Origin: Drosophila miranda | Taxonomy: Eukaryota; Arthropoda; Insecta; Diptera; Drosophilidae | NCBI RefSeq assembly: GCF_003369915.1 | Contig: NC_046674.1 | Coordinates: 18,975,657 to 19,039,656, forward strand | DNA length: 64,000 nucleotides | Direction of reading: 5' to 3' | Translations under genes and position numbers: made by a program | Part shown: positions 47,521 to 58,600 of the stretch, one piece after another | Position numbering within the stretch: the first letter of the stretch is position 1 | Layout: every line of letters begins with the position of its first letter | Notes under the pieces: model-generated | The model's input: the letters and a program-made list of their open reading frames with translations, nothing else | What the model was told of the DNA's origin: nothing | Database searches by the model: none

Positions 47521-47820
47521 TTTGATTCGGCGGCGTATGAATGGCCGGCTAACGAAGACTTGGAAAATCCTGCTTTGACTACGAAGTGCCTAATAATAAT
47601 CTATGAATGATTGGTACGACCATGTCTTACGAATTCGAATCTGAAGATTATCCCGCAGAGCTAGATGAGTAAATGGAAATACCGTAAGAAACATATTAAA
47701 TATCACTTTAATACAAATTGGTTCAAAATATTAGCTACGCTTTCTTTTTAATATTTTCTGAAAACTTTCAACTCTTTTTTCGTTAACTTCAGTTTAAAAT
47801 AGCTTTTTTCCTGTTAAAAA

Positions 47821-48357
47821 GGCCGATTTTTGGCAAATTCAATGATGTAACCATCATGATTTTTTGCGAAAATCGTGATAAGCTGGATGTCCTGTTTTCT
47901 GATGCCAATCGATTAACAGGACTCTCCCCATCACGAAAAGTCATGCCACGCCCAGATCGGCCGCTGTTCAGCCGAGATATAGCGTGCAGAAAAAACCAGT
48001 ATTTGCATGATGCGTAAATCCAAATCTTCCGAAGGCTATATCTCAGACAAATAGGGCCAGATCGGCGAAGGACCAACTCTCCCAGGATCGGGGGATCCAG
48101 CCTGTCGAACGGCATCAAAATCTCGACTACGAAAATGAGGCCGATTTTTGGCAAATTCAATCATGATTTTTTGCGAAACTCGTGATAAGCTGGATGTCCT
48201 TTTTTCTGATGCCAATCGGTTGGCAGGACTCTGCCCATCACGAAAAGTCATGCCACGCACAGATCGGCCGCTGTTCAGCCGAGATATAGCGTATTTGAAT
48301 GTATTTGAGTATTTGAATGGTACGCAAATCCAAATCTTCTGAAGGCTATATCTCAGG
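47821..48357 (+). repeat. Tandem duplication of an AT-rich unit
   Basis: Unit 1 (47,821-48,048) and unit 2 (48,138-48,357) both start GGCCGATTTTTGGCAAATTC and end AAATCCAAATCTTC plus GGCTATATCTCAG. They are separated by an unrelated 89 bp. Both contain GCCACGC(C/A)CAGATCGG, a motif also repeated in the arms of the adjacent palindrome, so the two structures may share an origin. Confidence 0.8.
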
Positions 48358-48475
48358 CATCTCGATTTCGGGATTCAGCAGCGCCAGACACCGCAAGACG
48401 GCGGAGAACGGCAGCCTGACTTCCGTCCAGAGCTCCGGCTCGGACTCGAGCGTTACCTTTCCGGAGCGGAATTTT
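48356..48475 (+). pseudogene. Unidentified coding-like gene fragment
   Basis: Directly after the tandem repeat, 120 bp of GC-rich, coding-quality sequence reads SGISISGFSSARHRKTAEN then GSLTSVQSSGSDSSVTFPE, ending abruptly in AT-rich DNA. Codon use differs sharply from its surroundings. No start, splice site or recognisable domain is seen. It is most likely a captured fragment of a gene elsewhere. Confidence 0.4.
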
Positions 48476-48479
48476 ATTA

Positions 48480-50200
48480 ATATTCTTTTAATTTTATTTT
48501 TCCGTTTTTTTAATATTTTCTTTGGCCGCTTAAAATGGGTCACACTGTTGACGATCAGCTGGTAGTGTGCCCATCAGCGGCTGTGGTATGGTCTCACTGT
48601 GAAGGGCGAGCGCGCCGTATTGTTTGAATTTAAATTTCAATTTATTACGCTGAGCGTCAAAATGCTCCGAAGCCGAACCCAAGCTGCGTTTATTGTTTCG
48701 ATATCATTACGAAGAATTTTGACTTTTCCCTATTGTTGATAGAACGAACAGAGATGGCTAATTAATTTAAGGTATTATAAATAAACATGCACCAGCTGCA
48801 TGTGCAGCTGCAGCTAAACATGTGCAGTGCAAAGTACCGACCAGAGATAAAAGACTCAAGTTCTGGGTACCCGATAATTGGTAAAAGCAAACAATTAAAC
48901 CTCTATACCGCTGTTAGTATAAACTGGCGCCCGGTCTATTGTTTCCCATATGTTAGACGATCACCGTAAGCACAAGAAATTTGAGCTATGGATAAATAAA
49001 ATTTTCACATAAACTTTGAGTAAAAAGGTGATAAAACAGGAAAAAGAGGAGGAAAGAGGTATTTAGATCACCTAGATTCATGTTTAATTGTGCTTAAAAT
49101 AGTTCTTAAGCTTGGGTTAAAGTGTTAAATCAATAGATACCCCTGATAGTCTTTAAATTACATAAAGTTTGTATACTCTTAAAGGTAGAAGGTCAACAAA
49201 TCCATATCTTTTCGGTATCGGACAATTGCTCCACCAATTACTATATATATGAGCATAACAAATGTATTTACATACTAATCGACGCAAATGAATGATGTTT
49301 TTCTTTATAGCCAACAAAGCTTTTCCTCTAGCAACAAGTCATCCGTCACAAATCTCTTGCTATTTTCCGTTTTGTTATGGACATATCCAAGAGTACTAAT
49401 TCTAGTTATCAAATGCAATGCACTGTCTACTTATTAATGCGATGATCTGAATTTCGGCAGCAGTTGGTTCGAATTTACGATGACACTCGAATGTGTTTCA
49501 CGTCTACGTCGCAGCACTGGGGCTCTCCAAAGCAAACGTTTGGATTCCGATGCGGATTCGCATTTGCATATCATTAACAACAAAAGCTGCTAATCGAATG
49601 ACAGCCCAAACGAACTTCTCTTGGCGCCTAGCGAATGATATTTTAACGCTATGGATACCCTAGCAAGAGAGAGAGACTTTCAAATATTAAAAGAAGTCAG
49701 GAAATTGTCTTGAATCGGCGGGCATAAAGATGATGTAAGGGTATTCAAACTTCGTTTAAGGGAATCCTTTTGAGTCTTTGATCTTCGGATAACAATTCAT
49801 AAATTTATTATGAATTTAAGTCAAGATTAGATAAGAATGGAAGCATATTCATTGTGTGTGGAATCTCCAGCGGTAAATCTTCATCTCCATCTGTGATTTG
49901 TTAAGTAGAATGCGGTGCGGTATAGATCACGATCACCTGCTGCTGCTGCTGGCTTTGGCCCGGCCCGCTGATCTCTGTTCGAAAACAAAACAAAAAACAC
50001 GGCCATTAGGCGAACAGCAGGGGAATGAACGTAACGCTCGTAAAACTCGGTCAAATTCATATTCGAAATGCGCGAATTTATTAATAATACGGAGCACTAA
50101 AGCCTCCAAGATCAAATGTGAACTGTGGAACATCTATGACTTATTGTTGTTGTTGGTGTAGGTGTAGGTGTAGGTGTAGGTCAGTGATCGTCCCCAGCTT
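48480..50200. other. Intergenic region upstream of Cpr67Fb
   Basis: No gene seen. GGTCACACTG at about 48,537 and TGGTCTCACTG at about 48,586 resemble the Drosophila core-promoter Motif 1, so a promoter remnant is possible. Four E-boxes (two CAGCTG, two CATGTG) cluster at 48,793-48,824. A GTGTAG(GT) hexamer repeat lies at about 50,155-50,180, just before the Cpr67Fb TATA box. Confidence 0.4.
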
Positions 50201-50203
50201 TGG

Positions 50204-50210
50204 TATAAAA
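50204..50210 (+). promoter_or_regulatory. TATA box of Cpr67Fb
   Basis: TATAAAA followed about 34 bp later by the initiator ATCAGTATC (A at 50,238), which sits 71 bp before the start codon. Confidence 0.8.
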
Positions 50211-50308
50211 CGGTCTCTCGGCTTTGCTTTCGACATCAGTATCAACTAAAGCAACGTTCCGCTTGGATTCCCCTACACAGGTTTCAGATTTCGTATTAAA
50301 CTTCAGCC

Positions 50309-50753
50309 ATGTTCAAGATCGTAAGTATCGTTTAGTGATAAGTGATCCCCGAATGCGATAATAGAGCTAACCAGCGAATTTCAACCGGATTTATAGGCGC
50401 TAATCACTGCCCTCTTCCTGGTGGCCGTCACTTGGGCCGCAGATGAGTCACAGGCCACCATCACCAAGTACGAGAATGAGATCAAGAACGATGGCAGCTA
50501 CAATTGGGAGTACGGAACCTCGAACGGCATTCAGGCCAAGGAGAGTGGTGTGGGCAGTGCCTATGCGGCAGGATCGGTGGCGTATACGGCTCCCGATGGA
50601 CAAAACATTCAGTTGGAGTACACTGCCGACGAGAATGGATATCAGCCAAAAGGTGCACATTTGCCAACGCCGCCACCTACTCCCGACTACATTCTGAAGG
50701 CTCTGGCGTACATTGAGGCTCACCCTTTCACCAGGATTCAGCTCAGGACTTAG
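50309..50753 (+). CDS. Cpr67Fb: RR-1 cuticular protein
   Basis: Exon 1 (50309-50320) encodes MFKI. A 76-nt intron follows (GTAAGT to TTTATAG). Exon 2 is 50397-50753. The product is 122 aa. The signal peptide MFKIALITALFLVAVTWA is split after four codons as in Cpr67Fa1. The RR-1 domain covers about residues 35-95, with GSYNWEYGTSNGIQAKESG, YTAPDGQNIQLEYTADENG and LPTPPPTP. The tail is short, ending FTRIQLRT, without the Gln-rich extension of its neighbour. Secreted chitin-binding cuticle component. AATAAA at 50,817. Shares orientation and architecture with Cpr67Fa1, consistent with an ancient tandem duplication now separated by the accessory island. Confidence 0.92.
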
Positions 50754-50829
50754 ATGATGATGATGCATCTTCTAATCTGTTAGCTTTAATTTAGCACAAT
50801 TTTTTTTTGTATATGAAATAAACATTAGA

Positions 50830-52253
50830 TTAACATTATTGGAGCTTGTTTTGTTTTTTTTTTTTTTTATTTGTTGTAAATCATTGAATAATTGCAACAA
50901 TTCTGTGATATAATTTAGCTTTCCGATTGAAATATTTCCTGCTCAGATTAGTTTGCAACTAATTTATGAATATATTCAAGAATTGGATCGAAATCAAAGA
51001 CTCAATTGCCATAATTCAAATTTCCCTTCCGTTTGGTTGCGCGCTTTTTAAGTGCCAAAATAAAATCATTATCGAAAAAATGTTACATAAAATTGTTCAT
51101 TTAACGCGTTTTGTTATGTGTTGTGTTTGTGTGTCTCTTGTATCTCTTAAATCACATTGAAATCATGCCGCATATCCACTCCACTCCACTGCCACTCGCT
51201 GTGTGTGTGTGTGTGTTGTTGTTATTATATTATCATAATTCATAATTATTATTATTATTGTTGTTATCCATATTTGAGTATGGTTTTTATATGCTTTTGA
51301 AAAGTACAACGTGCACAGTATCTTAGTAGTTTGAATTAGTTCTTAATATGTTTGTTGTTGCTTTGCTTTACTTCTGCTGCTGCTGGCTTTCTTCTCAACT
51401 AATTTCTCACGCTTTGTTTTTTGTTTTTTTTACAATAAGTTAACGTTTATCATCATTTATGTATATATATATATTCTTGCATAGGCAACTGGTTGTTAAT
51501 TATAATAAGGTTCTCTAATGATTCATTCTGGTGACAGAAAACATCTTGTGTGTGCTGGCCTTTGTGGCAGATCAGATTCAGAACGAAATACATTTCGTTA
51601 GTGGTCGCTTAAATATGTTTTATTGTTGGTTTTTCTTTAGGCCGCTTAGCATAATTGTTTAATCATCAGTTAATCAAGTTTTGTTAGCATTTCCAATTGG
51701 TATTTAAATCAATTAAGATGCCATAATTTTCGAGTAAATTATAGAAAAGAGTAGAAAAATCTAATACATATTTTGTTTTGTTTTGCTTTGTTGTTTTAGT
51801 TTTCTCTAGTTTTAGTTTTAGTTTTTGCAAAAAGTGCTATTCGCTCAAAAATTATTATATGTTCTTGTTTTGTTAGTTATAGATCTTGAATTACATTTAA
51901 TTATTTAGATGCTTTACTCATCCTCAAACTCACTCTCTCTCGGTTTTGGAGAGTAAAATCAAGTTAATTTAGCTCCATTACAAATTACTAAAGACATAAA
52001 TGAACTCTTGGACTTAAACATAGGTTCAAGTATAGGCGAATTGGAGGCTGTATGGGAGGGTGTGGGGCTGCGTGAGGTTGTGGATAACATATTGCTTAAT
52101 CAACATAATATATTAACTGCCTGTCTATTTGTAAACTTCCAAAAATGTCAAAATGTGCGCGGGATTGAAGAATAGTTTGAAGAATCGATTTTTCGCGATA
52201 CGATGTTGTGTGTGTTTTGGAGGATAGGTGTAGTAAATTGTGTTTATGGTTGT
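50830..52253. other. AT-rich non-coding stretch, probably including the Aps 3' UTR
   Basis: About 1.4 kb of T-rich DNA between the Cpr67Fb poly(A) signal and the Aps stop, without coding frames. On the minus strand it is A-rich, fitting a long Aps 3' UTR. TTTATT at about 51,619 (AATAAA on the minus strand) is one possible end. Confidence 0.45.
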
Positions 52254-52921
52254 TTATGCCGTTGTTGGCGATGCAGCTGGAGATGTGGCCACATTGGTCA
52301 ACTTGGGCGGATGCGTGGCATTCACCACACGATTCGTGTTGTCCCGAGTCTTCGAGTGCTGCAGCTGCATCAGATAATGCTGCTGCGTTGGCTTGTGCAA
52401 CGCCAGACGGGACAAGGCATCGTCGATGGTGAACCACTGCCGCTTGCGTCCAATGCTGCGCGAGTCTTCCCATTCTTCCAGCTCCTTGGTCACATTCATG
52501 ACAAACACTTCAGTCCGATGCATATGATCGTTATTCTACGAGGTGGAAGACATTATATGAATTATATTCGAATATCAGTTGAGTTATTATCGCAAATTCA
52601 AACCTCGAATACACCCAAACAACGACCCAGACTGCCAACAACACCGGCCTCCTCGAGCACCTCGCGTACAGCGGTTACAGAGGGCTCTTCCTCGGGCTCC
52701 ACGCCACCACCTGGGACGATCCAAAGCTCAGGACGCCGCGAGGAGGTGACCAGAAGTACCTAAGGAGACAGTCAAAGATATTTTGATTTTATTATGATAC
52801 ATATCCAAAGCTTCACACTCACCTCTGCCTCGTTTTCGGCCCGCACACAAATGCAGGCAGCCCGTCGCCTGAAGCCATCCTTGTCGTAGATCCGCGTTGA
52901 GTTGGGTTTCTCCTTGACCAT
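52254..52921 (-). CDS. Aps: Nudix hydrolase Aps (diadenosine / diphosphoinositol polyphosphate phosphohydrolase)
   Basis: Exons 52823-52921, 52604-52759 and 52254-52535 give 178 aa starting MVKEKPNSTRIYDKDGFRRR. Junctions: EAE|VLLV, GVFE|NNDH, all GT-AG. The Nudix box is complete at about residues 51-73 (G-x5-E-x7-REVLEEAGV), preceded by ELWIVPGGG, the signature of the DIPP family that hydrolyses diadenosine polyphosphates and inositol pyrophosphates in the cytosol. Conserved WFTIDDA follows. The C-terminal tail is low complexity (Asn/Thr/Ala/Pro). Length matches fly Aps. The start ATG directly follows an acceptor (CTGCTTTCAG), so at least one upstream untranslated exon exists; candidates lie at about 53.6-54.6 kb. 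No catalytic residue is missing. Confidence 0.92.
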
Positions 52922-53634
52922 CTGAAAGCAGCAGCAGCAAGAGTTCATGAGTCCGAGGCACATAAGATTGGGAACTAATTTACGGTCCAACCCTGAATCC
53001 TCATATTTCTGCCTATTCCCAATGTCACTATGTGCGCTTAAAAATAATTATGGCTGATAAACGTTCGCACCAAAACCTCTTAATAAATCATTTTATGGCT
53101 GTTGCCTTTAATTTGAATGTGCGCGCACATGAGAATCGTGATTCGGATCTTATCAGATGGGGAGATTGTCCCTGGCTAGGCCAATCGGCAAATTGCAGCG
53201 CCAGACCCAAACACAGGCGCTGTAGAGCTTATCAGTCCCGTCCCGGTTCCAGAACCAGTCAGGGTATCGGTCACTTTTCGCCAAATCGGCCTGTCATGGA
53301 AAGGTACACACATTTCCAATGGATAATAGTTGGATGTGAGGGGTAGAGTGTGTTAACATAAAAGCGCGCTCTTACACTACGACACAATTTACCAATATTA
53401 TGAAATAGTCAGAAAAACTAGTCCCCATCCAGTGTCGATACCAGTAGGGTATTTTGCGGAAGAGCACATGAGTGCAAGGGCACTGAGCGAAACAGTAACA
53501 GAATAACGGATCACGAATAGCGCATCTTTAATCGGATAATTGTAGGGTATTTACTAGTCGCGCACTCTCGCGCTACCACTTTCTGGTAGTGCGGCAACAT
53601 CTGGGAGGGATTGGATTCTCGGGGGCTGCTTACT

Positions 53635-54635
53635 TTTCCAAGTTGTGTAAGTACGCTGGGGGCAAACGAACGTACGCTGATAGCAGCAGATGATGACTTC
53701 TTGGGCACTTTTAATTCTCCGCCTCCGTTATCTCACTCTCTCTCTCTATCTGTCTCCGTCTGTTTTGTGCTGCAACAAGTGTGTGTGTGTGCTTGTTGGA
53801 GGCGCGCAGTTGTTGTATTGGGGAGCCGGTCGCCGCTGCTGCTACTGCGGCTGGTTGCTGATCTCGTGCCGCTTCTGCAGGCACGCCTCGCGCACACAAC
53901 GGAGGGAAAACGGGCAAAAATGCACAAACAAAATATAAACGACGACAATTCTGCGCTCGGACGTCACACAAAATCTGTCGCTGTAGTGGTGGGTGTCGCG
54001 TGTATGTGTTTCGTGGTGTCTGTTTGTGTGTGAAGTAATAACGCAAAAAAAAGAACGGTGGAAAGCGAAGAGAAGGGGAAAAGTGGGAGAACAGAAACTT
54101 GTTGAAATTAAACGAGAAAAAAGAACAAAATGAAGAAGGAAATAAAGCGCAGACAGGGCAGAATTATTTAACTACTGTGCAAAGATTGCATGTTGTTTTT
54201 GTTGGTTGGTTTTGTGTGTTTGTGTGTGTGTCTGGTATATGTGATTTTGGATTGGTATTACACGAGGGCTGATGTCGGTGTGTGCGGTTTGGTATGCGTG
54301 TGTGTGTTGCAGTTAGTCGCTTTCGTCGTCTCTTTGTCCTGGTTCTCCGCTTCTCCGCCGCGGAAGGGTGAAGTGACGAGAAGGAGGACGAGTCAGTAGT
54401 CGTTAACGATCTTCTCGCTTTTCACAAAACTTTTCGCTGCAATTTTTGCTTCTTCTTTTGGTTTTGGCTTTGCTTTTTTTGGTGTCGTTGCCGACGCACA
54501 GTGTTGCCTTATCGGCAACTTTCCATTGCTCCTCCACTTTCTGCGGCCGCTGCTGCGGATGGATGGGGATGTTCGATACGGAACGATACACGATGCACTA
54601 TACAGTTAGAAGTTAATCACTTTTCACTTACTCGT
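53635..54635 (-). promoter_or_regulatory. Aps: Probable Aps 5' leader and promoter region
   Basis: On the minus strand the stretch from about 54,600 downward is A-rich leader-like sequence without long ATG frames. Donor candidates are ACGA|GTAAGTGAAA near 54,633 and GGAAAA|GTAAGC near 53,635; either could join the acceptor at 52,922. TATCGATA (DRE) lies at about 54,652 within the repeat just upstream. The exact start site and exon choice cannot be fixed from sequence. Confidence 0.4.
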
Positions 54636-54639
54636 TTAA

Positions 54640-55625
54640 TTTAGCTTATCGTATATCGATAAGAAATCGAACTTAGCCCACTTAAGCCACCTTTATTTAA
54701 ATAGTTCAACTACTTGAGGTGAACTGCGGAAAATATTATCGATTGTAAATTCTTCTTGTAGATCCATGCCATCTTTCCTCTGAATTTAAAAAAAACACGA
54801 TATCTTTCACCTGAACTGCGCTAAAATGATTACATTTTCATTATTTTCGGTGGAAAATTGAAATACCCCCTTGGCTTACAATGGGTTAATCGTTCTCCGT
54901 CAAGGATTGGAAACCATATTGCTCAATTTTGATCTTCCGTGGAATATTCTCAGCTATATAGCACATTTGGCCATGCCCACATAGTTTTATACGATTCATG
55001 AATAATTTTTCTACTTAACTGGCTTATTCTTAATTCTTGCTTTCGTTGGATTTAGTCTAAAAAAGGTTTTAGCGAAGACGGTCAAATAAATAAAACGTAA
55101 GAGAAAAATCGTTACTATTGCTCAATTTCTTTATTCCGTTGAATAATGCTGCATAACTAAAACCATTAGCTCTGCCCACATAATTTTAGGCCATTGATGA
55201 ATAACTTTTCTACAAGATTAGTTACTTTTAATTACTCATTTTTATTGTATTGTGCCTTAAAACAAGGTTTAAACAAAAAAGTTCAACAAAACAACAGTGG
55301 CAATGTAAGTGAGTATGGAATGTAGGGACATTGTTGAGATGAAAAGGGACATTGTGGCAAGGAAACAACCCTCCACCAGGAGAGAATGTCCCATCACAAA
55401 ATATAGAGCTACTTAAAAAAAAAGAAGAGCAAGTCCCACCAAACGGCTATCGATACTATCAACTGGATACCAGCGGTGCGCGCCAAATAGAAATTGTTTG
55501 AAAGTGAATGAACGAAAAGGATTTCAATGCAATCCATTGGAATGATTTACGGAAGTTCGATTTCAAAAAGCCAGCGTATGGAAGTTGCTATACCCTTTGT
55601 TCTTAAATATACCTTTAAAAATTAA
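54640..55625 (-). repeat. Dispersed promoter-associated repeat, copy B (at Aps)
   Basis: Reverse-complement match to 38,085-38,815, upstream of Aps and in the same orientation relative to its gene as copy A is to galla-2. It includes the block corresponding to the ATG-containing ORF at galla-2 (TCTTGTAGATCCATGCCATC), but here the frame is closed by TAA. It carries two copies of the internal unit of about 180 bp (about 54,930-55,110 and 55,110-55,290), each ending in ATTGAGCAAT on the minus strand, versus one in copy A. TATCGATA motifs at about 54,652 and 55,449. Confidence 0.8.
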
Positions 55626-58600
55626 ATTTAATAGATTGATGAAATCTTTTCAATCTTTCGGCTCAATCTCAGTCTTTTTACAGTCGGGAAAACGCACATA
55701 CAAAACGACTTTAAAAACGGTCAAATTAACATGGTAGTGAGGAACTACAGACTGGCGCCATCGAATGAAGTGAAGAGGAACCACTTCTTTGGAATTGAAG
55801 TTCAGGGGTATGTCACAGGATGGCGCCACGCGTTGAGGTAGCTAAAATGTAGATTACATAGCAATTATACATCAAAAGAGCGTTAATTTTTAAAATTTTG
55901 CCTAATTTAATGGAAAACGAGTATTAATTGGAACATGGAACCTTAAAGTATCTTTAAGCTGTTCATTCACCGTACGAATCCACATGATTTACTGCCCCCG
56001 AACCCAGGACCCTCCTTCTGCACACGCGGAGTGGAGTCGCACATTTTTGATTCGTTGCCAAGGCAGAAGGAGCACAGCAACGCAGGCAGCCCCCATGAAT
56101 AAGGGGCAGGGTGCAGAAAGAGCCGACTTTATGGCCAAGGAGCTGCTGCGCGTTACCAAAAATTTGTTTCTTGTTCTGTGTTGTCTGTTCCTGTTGCTGT
56201 CGCAGGTTTTGTTGTAAGCTTTTAATGCAACTACTTAGCAGGGTGAGCAGAGGGGTGTTCTGGGGAGACTCCGCCACTCGGCGGCGTGTCCTTGGCATCG
56301 CCTTAACCATTTGTGCTGGCGGCTCCTCCCCCAATCCAACAGGCGACACATTGGCTTCTCCTTTGCCCTGCTTTTGCTTGCTCCTTGATCTCGTGCCACG
56401 TTTTTGCTGTTGCAAGCAAAAGAAAATTGCTTATTTCTTAATGCATTTGCCATTTCCTTTTTTGTCTTTTCTTAGACAATTCGCCCCGTCCCCCCCTAAG
56501 TATGGGGCCCCGCAATGAGTTATGGCAACAGTTTCCATATCCATTTCCATTTCCAATTTCTTTTGGGTGACCATGCAGAAGTGTTAAGCAGTTTAACGCA
56601 ACGCTTTTTTCTATCTCTCTGTCGGTCTGTCTGTCTCTCTGTCTGTCACTATTTGTGGCACATCTTTGGATGTTAATTTTTGCCGAATCGATCGGTTGTT
56701 TGGCTCCTCTGCCTCTTTCTCTCTCCACTCCCCTGGCTGGTGCTGGGGCGGCACGCTTTGCTGCACATAAATTCAATGTCATAAATTTGGCAAAGAGGCG
56801 TCGCTTTGGCTAGCAAAAACTTTGCCTATTTGATGCGTTCGGGTGACCTCAACCAGAGGGAGAGCGGAAGAGAAGGAGAGGGTAAGCCAGGGAGATGCAA
56901 CAAGGAAAGGGTGGGGATGCCAAATGTAACTAAAGAGGAAAGTCACAACAATATCTCCATCAATAGGTACATATGTCCAAAAAAGATCCATCGAATCGGG
57001 GTTTCCTTTCGCTTATTGGATTCTTGTACAGATCCCCGCTAATGCCCGATAACAAGTTCCATCTCTAACACTACATTCCCCCACTTGTTCGTGTAACCAG
57101 TAGTTCCCTTAACTGCTTCTCGAATCCATAGACCAAATCAAATTCCACTTATTCTTAGCCCAATCCTTTTTTTGGTTTTGTGTTTTTTTGTTCTTTTGCG
57201 GCAATTTCAGTCGTTTTTTCATGCCTTCGTTCCATAAAATTGTTTCCCTTTTGTTCGTTACGCTTTGCTCTCGCCCATTCTGTTGCTTTCTCCGGCTCTC
57301 TCCGGTTATCCGTGCGGCTGTTGTGGTCAACGTTCGTCCTGTCATTCTCGTTTCTGCTTTGCTTGCCACATTCTCGGGGAAACTTCATGAATTTAAATGA
57401 ACTCGGGGATTCCCCTAAGTTACTGTTAATTGAGCCGGCAAATGGGGGATTCAATTCGAACTTTCAATGCGGCGTGGCGAAAACCAATTCGAAAAGTTGC
57501 TGACTCCTGCTGGCTGTCGCAGGTGTTGGAATCTATCGTTAATTCACTAATCCTTGCCACAGCAGCAGCCACTTGCCACAGCCCGCAGGCCACAGGCCAG
57601 AGGCTAGAGTCGCAGCCACGCCACCACGCCACCACGCCCCTGTCATCAGCTGCAGGGCGCGCGTGTCCAAACTTCTAAGTGGAGGAAACGGAGGACCCGC
57701 TTCTGCCTTTGGCAACATATTGTTTCATTTGAACCCGAAAGGAGAGCGCCAGGAGTCACCTACAAACGCAATTTGGCAACAAAATTCAACGAAACAGACA
57801 CAAAACAAAACAAAACAAAACCATGCAACAACAGCAGCAACAGCAGCAACAGCAACAAAGGGTTGCTGCTGCAACAATGGAGTGCCCAGAATTATACAAT
57901 TTATGCGATTTACGAGACTGCTCCTAGTCGACTCCTTCTTCTGGTGTGTGTCTCCTGGTTTTTTGCCTGCCTGAAAACTATTTCTATTGCTGCGGCGCCG
58001 ACATTCGCCTGGGCAAAGGATATGCCGTATTTCCGTTTACATAATAAATTTGCTAACCACGTTCTGTCCTCCGTTCTGGCACTCTCGCACTCCTTCTGCT
58101 CCTCCTTCGCTTGCAACTCCTTCTGCGGCGACTATCATTGTGGGTTGCAGCCAAGTCCAATGCGGCATCCATGCCACCAGCGCCGCCATCGCTTGGCATC
58201 AAGTGCCTTGTGGTTTGCCCTGGGTCCTCTTCTCTTCGTCTTCTCGCCTCTTCTCTTCTATTTTCCCCTGAGGTTGAGAGGTCGTGGCATGGACACAAAA
58301 AAAAAAAGGAAGAAAAATGTTGGACAGCAGCCGCAGCAGCAGGCGGACACGGAGACGAGACCTTTCTGCGCTTTATATAAACTTTAAACTCGGGACAAAT
58401 TCTGTGACACTCTGGCAGTGCCGCACAGCAAGTGGAAGGTGCCGCAGATTGCAGATTGCAGATTGCAGATTGAAGCTTCTGCCTGCTGCTGCGGCAGTTT
58501 ATGCCAGATTGAAGCTTTGGTGCCTCCAAAAGATTGACGGAAGTCGAGTGGCGCGGCTCAACCACTTTTGCTTGATCACTGGGCGGCCGGCGTGGCCAGT

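Larger units (their letters stand above)
45351..47530. repeat. 2.2-kb near-perfect inverted repeat (candidate hairpin-RNA locus)
   Basis: The left arm (about 45,351-46,352) and right arm (about 46,427-47,530) are reverse complements over about 1 kb with a 74-nt spacer. Matched landmarks: CCGAATCAAACACTGGG, a shared donor (GTAAGTGAATCAGTATATAA), the coding end FPYGKQGRGHAGY, TTCATCAAAACTTAGC, CCCGATTACAAAAAGGCGTG, and innermost CGTCAAATGGCTGGGACACC. The right arm has one extra unit of about 110 bp near 46,600-46,720. Each arm holds several divergent sub-units with CACGxCCAGATCGG and CACAAATAG. Because an intron is included, the arms derive from DNA-level duplication, not retroposition. Transcription across it would give a long hairpin, the structure of Drosophila hpRNA genes. 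No promoter is evident. Confidence 0.9.

Noticed and set aside
53511-53708. Possible N-terminal extension of Aps spliced in frame from an upstream exon
   Set aside because: The frame starts with GTG and has an in-frame stop upstream with no ATG. It is better read as untranslated leader.
55963-56415. 150-codon minus-strand frame
   Set aside because: Lys/Arg/Gln-rich with no recognisable domain or promoter. It cannot be separated from chance.
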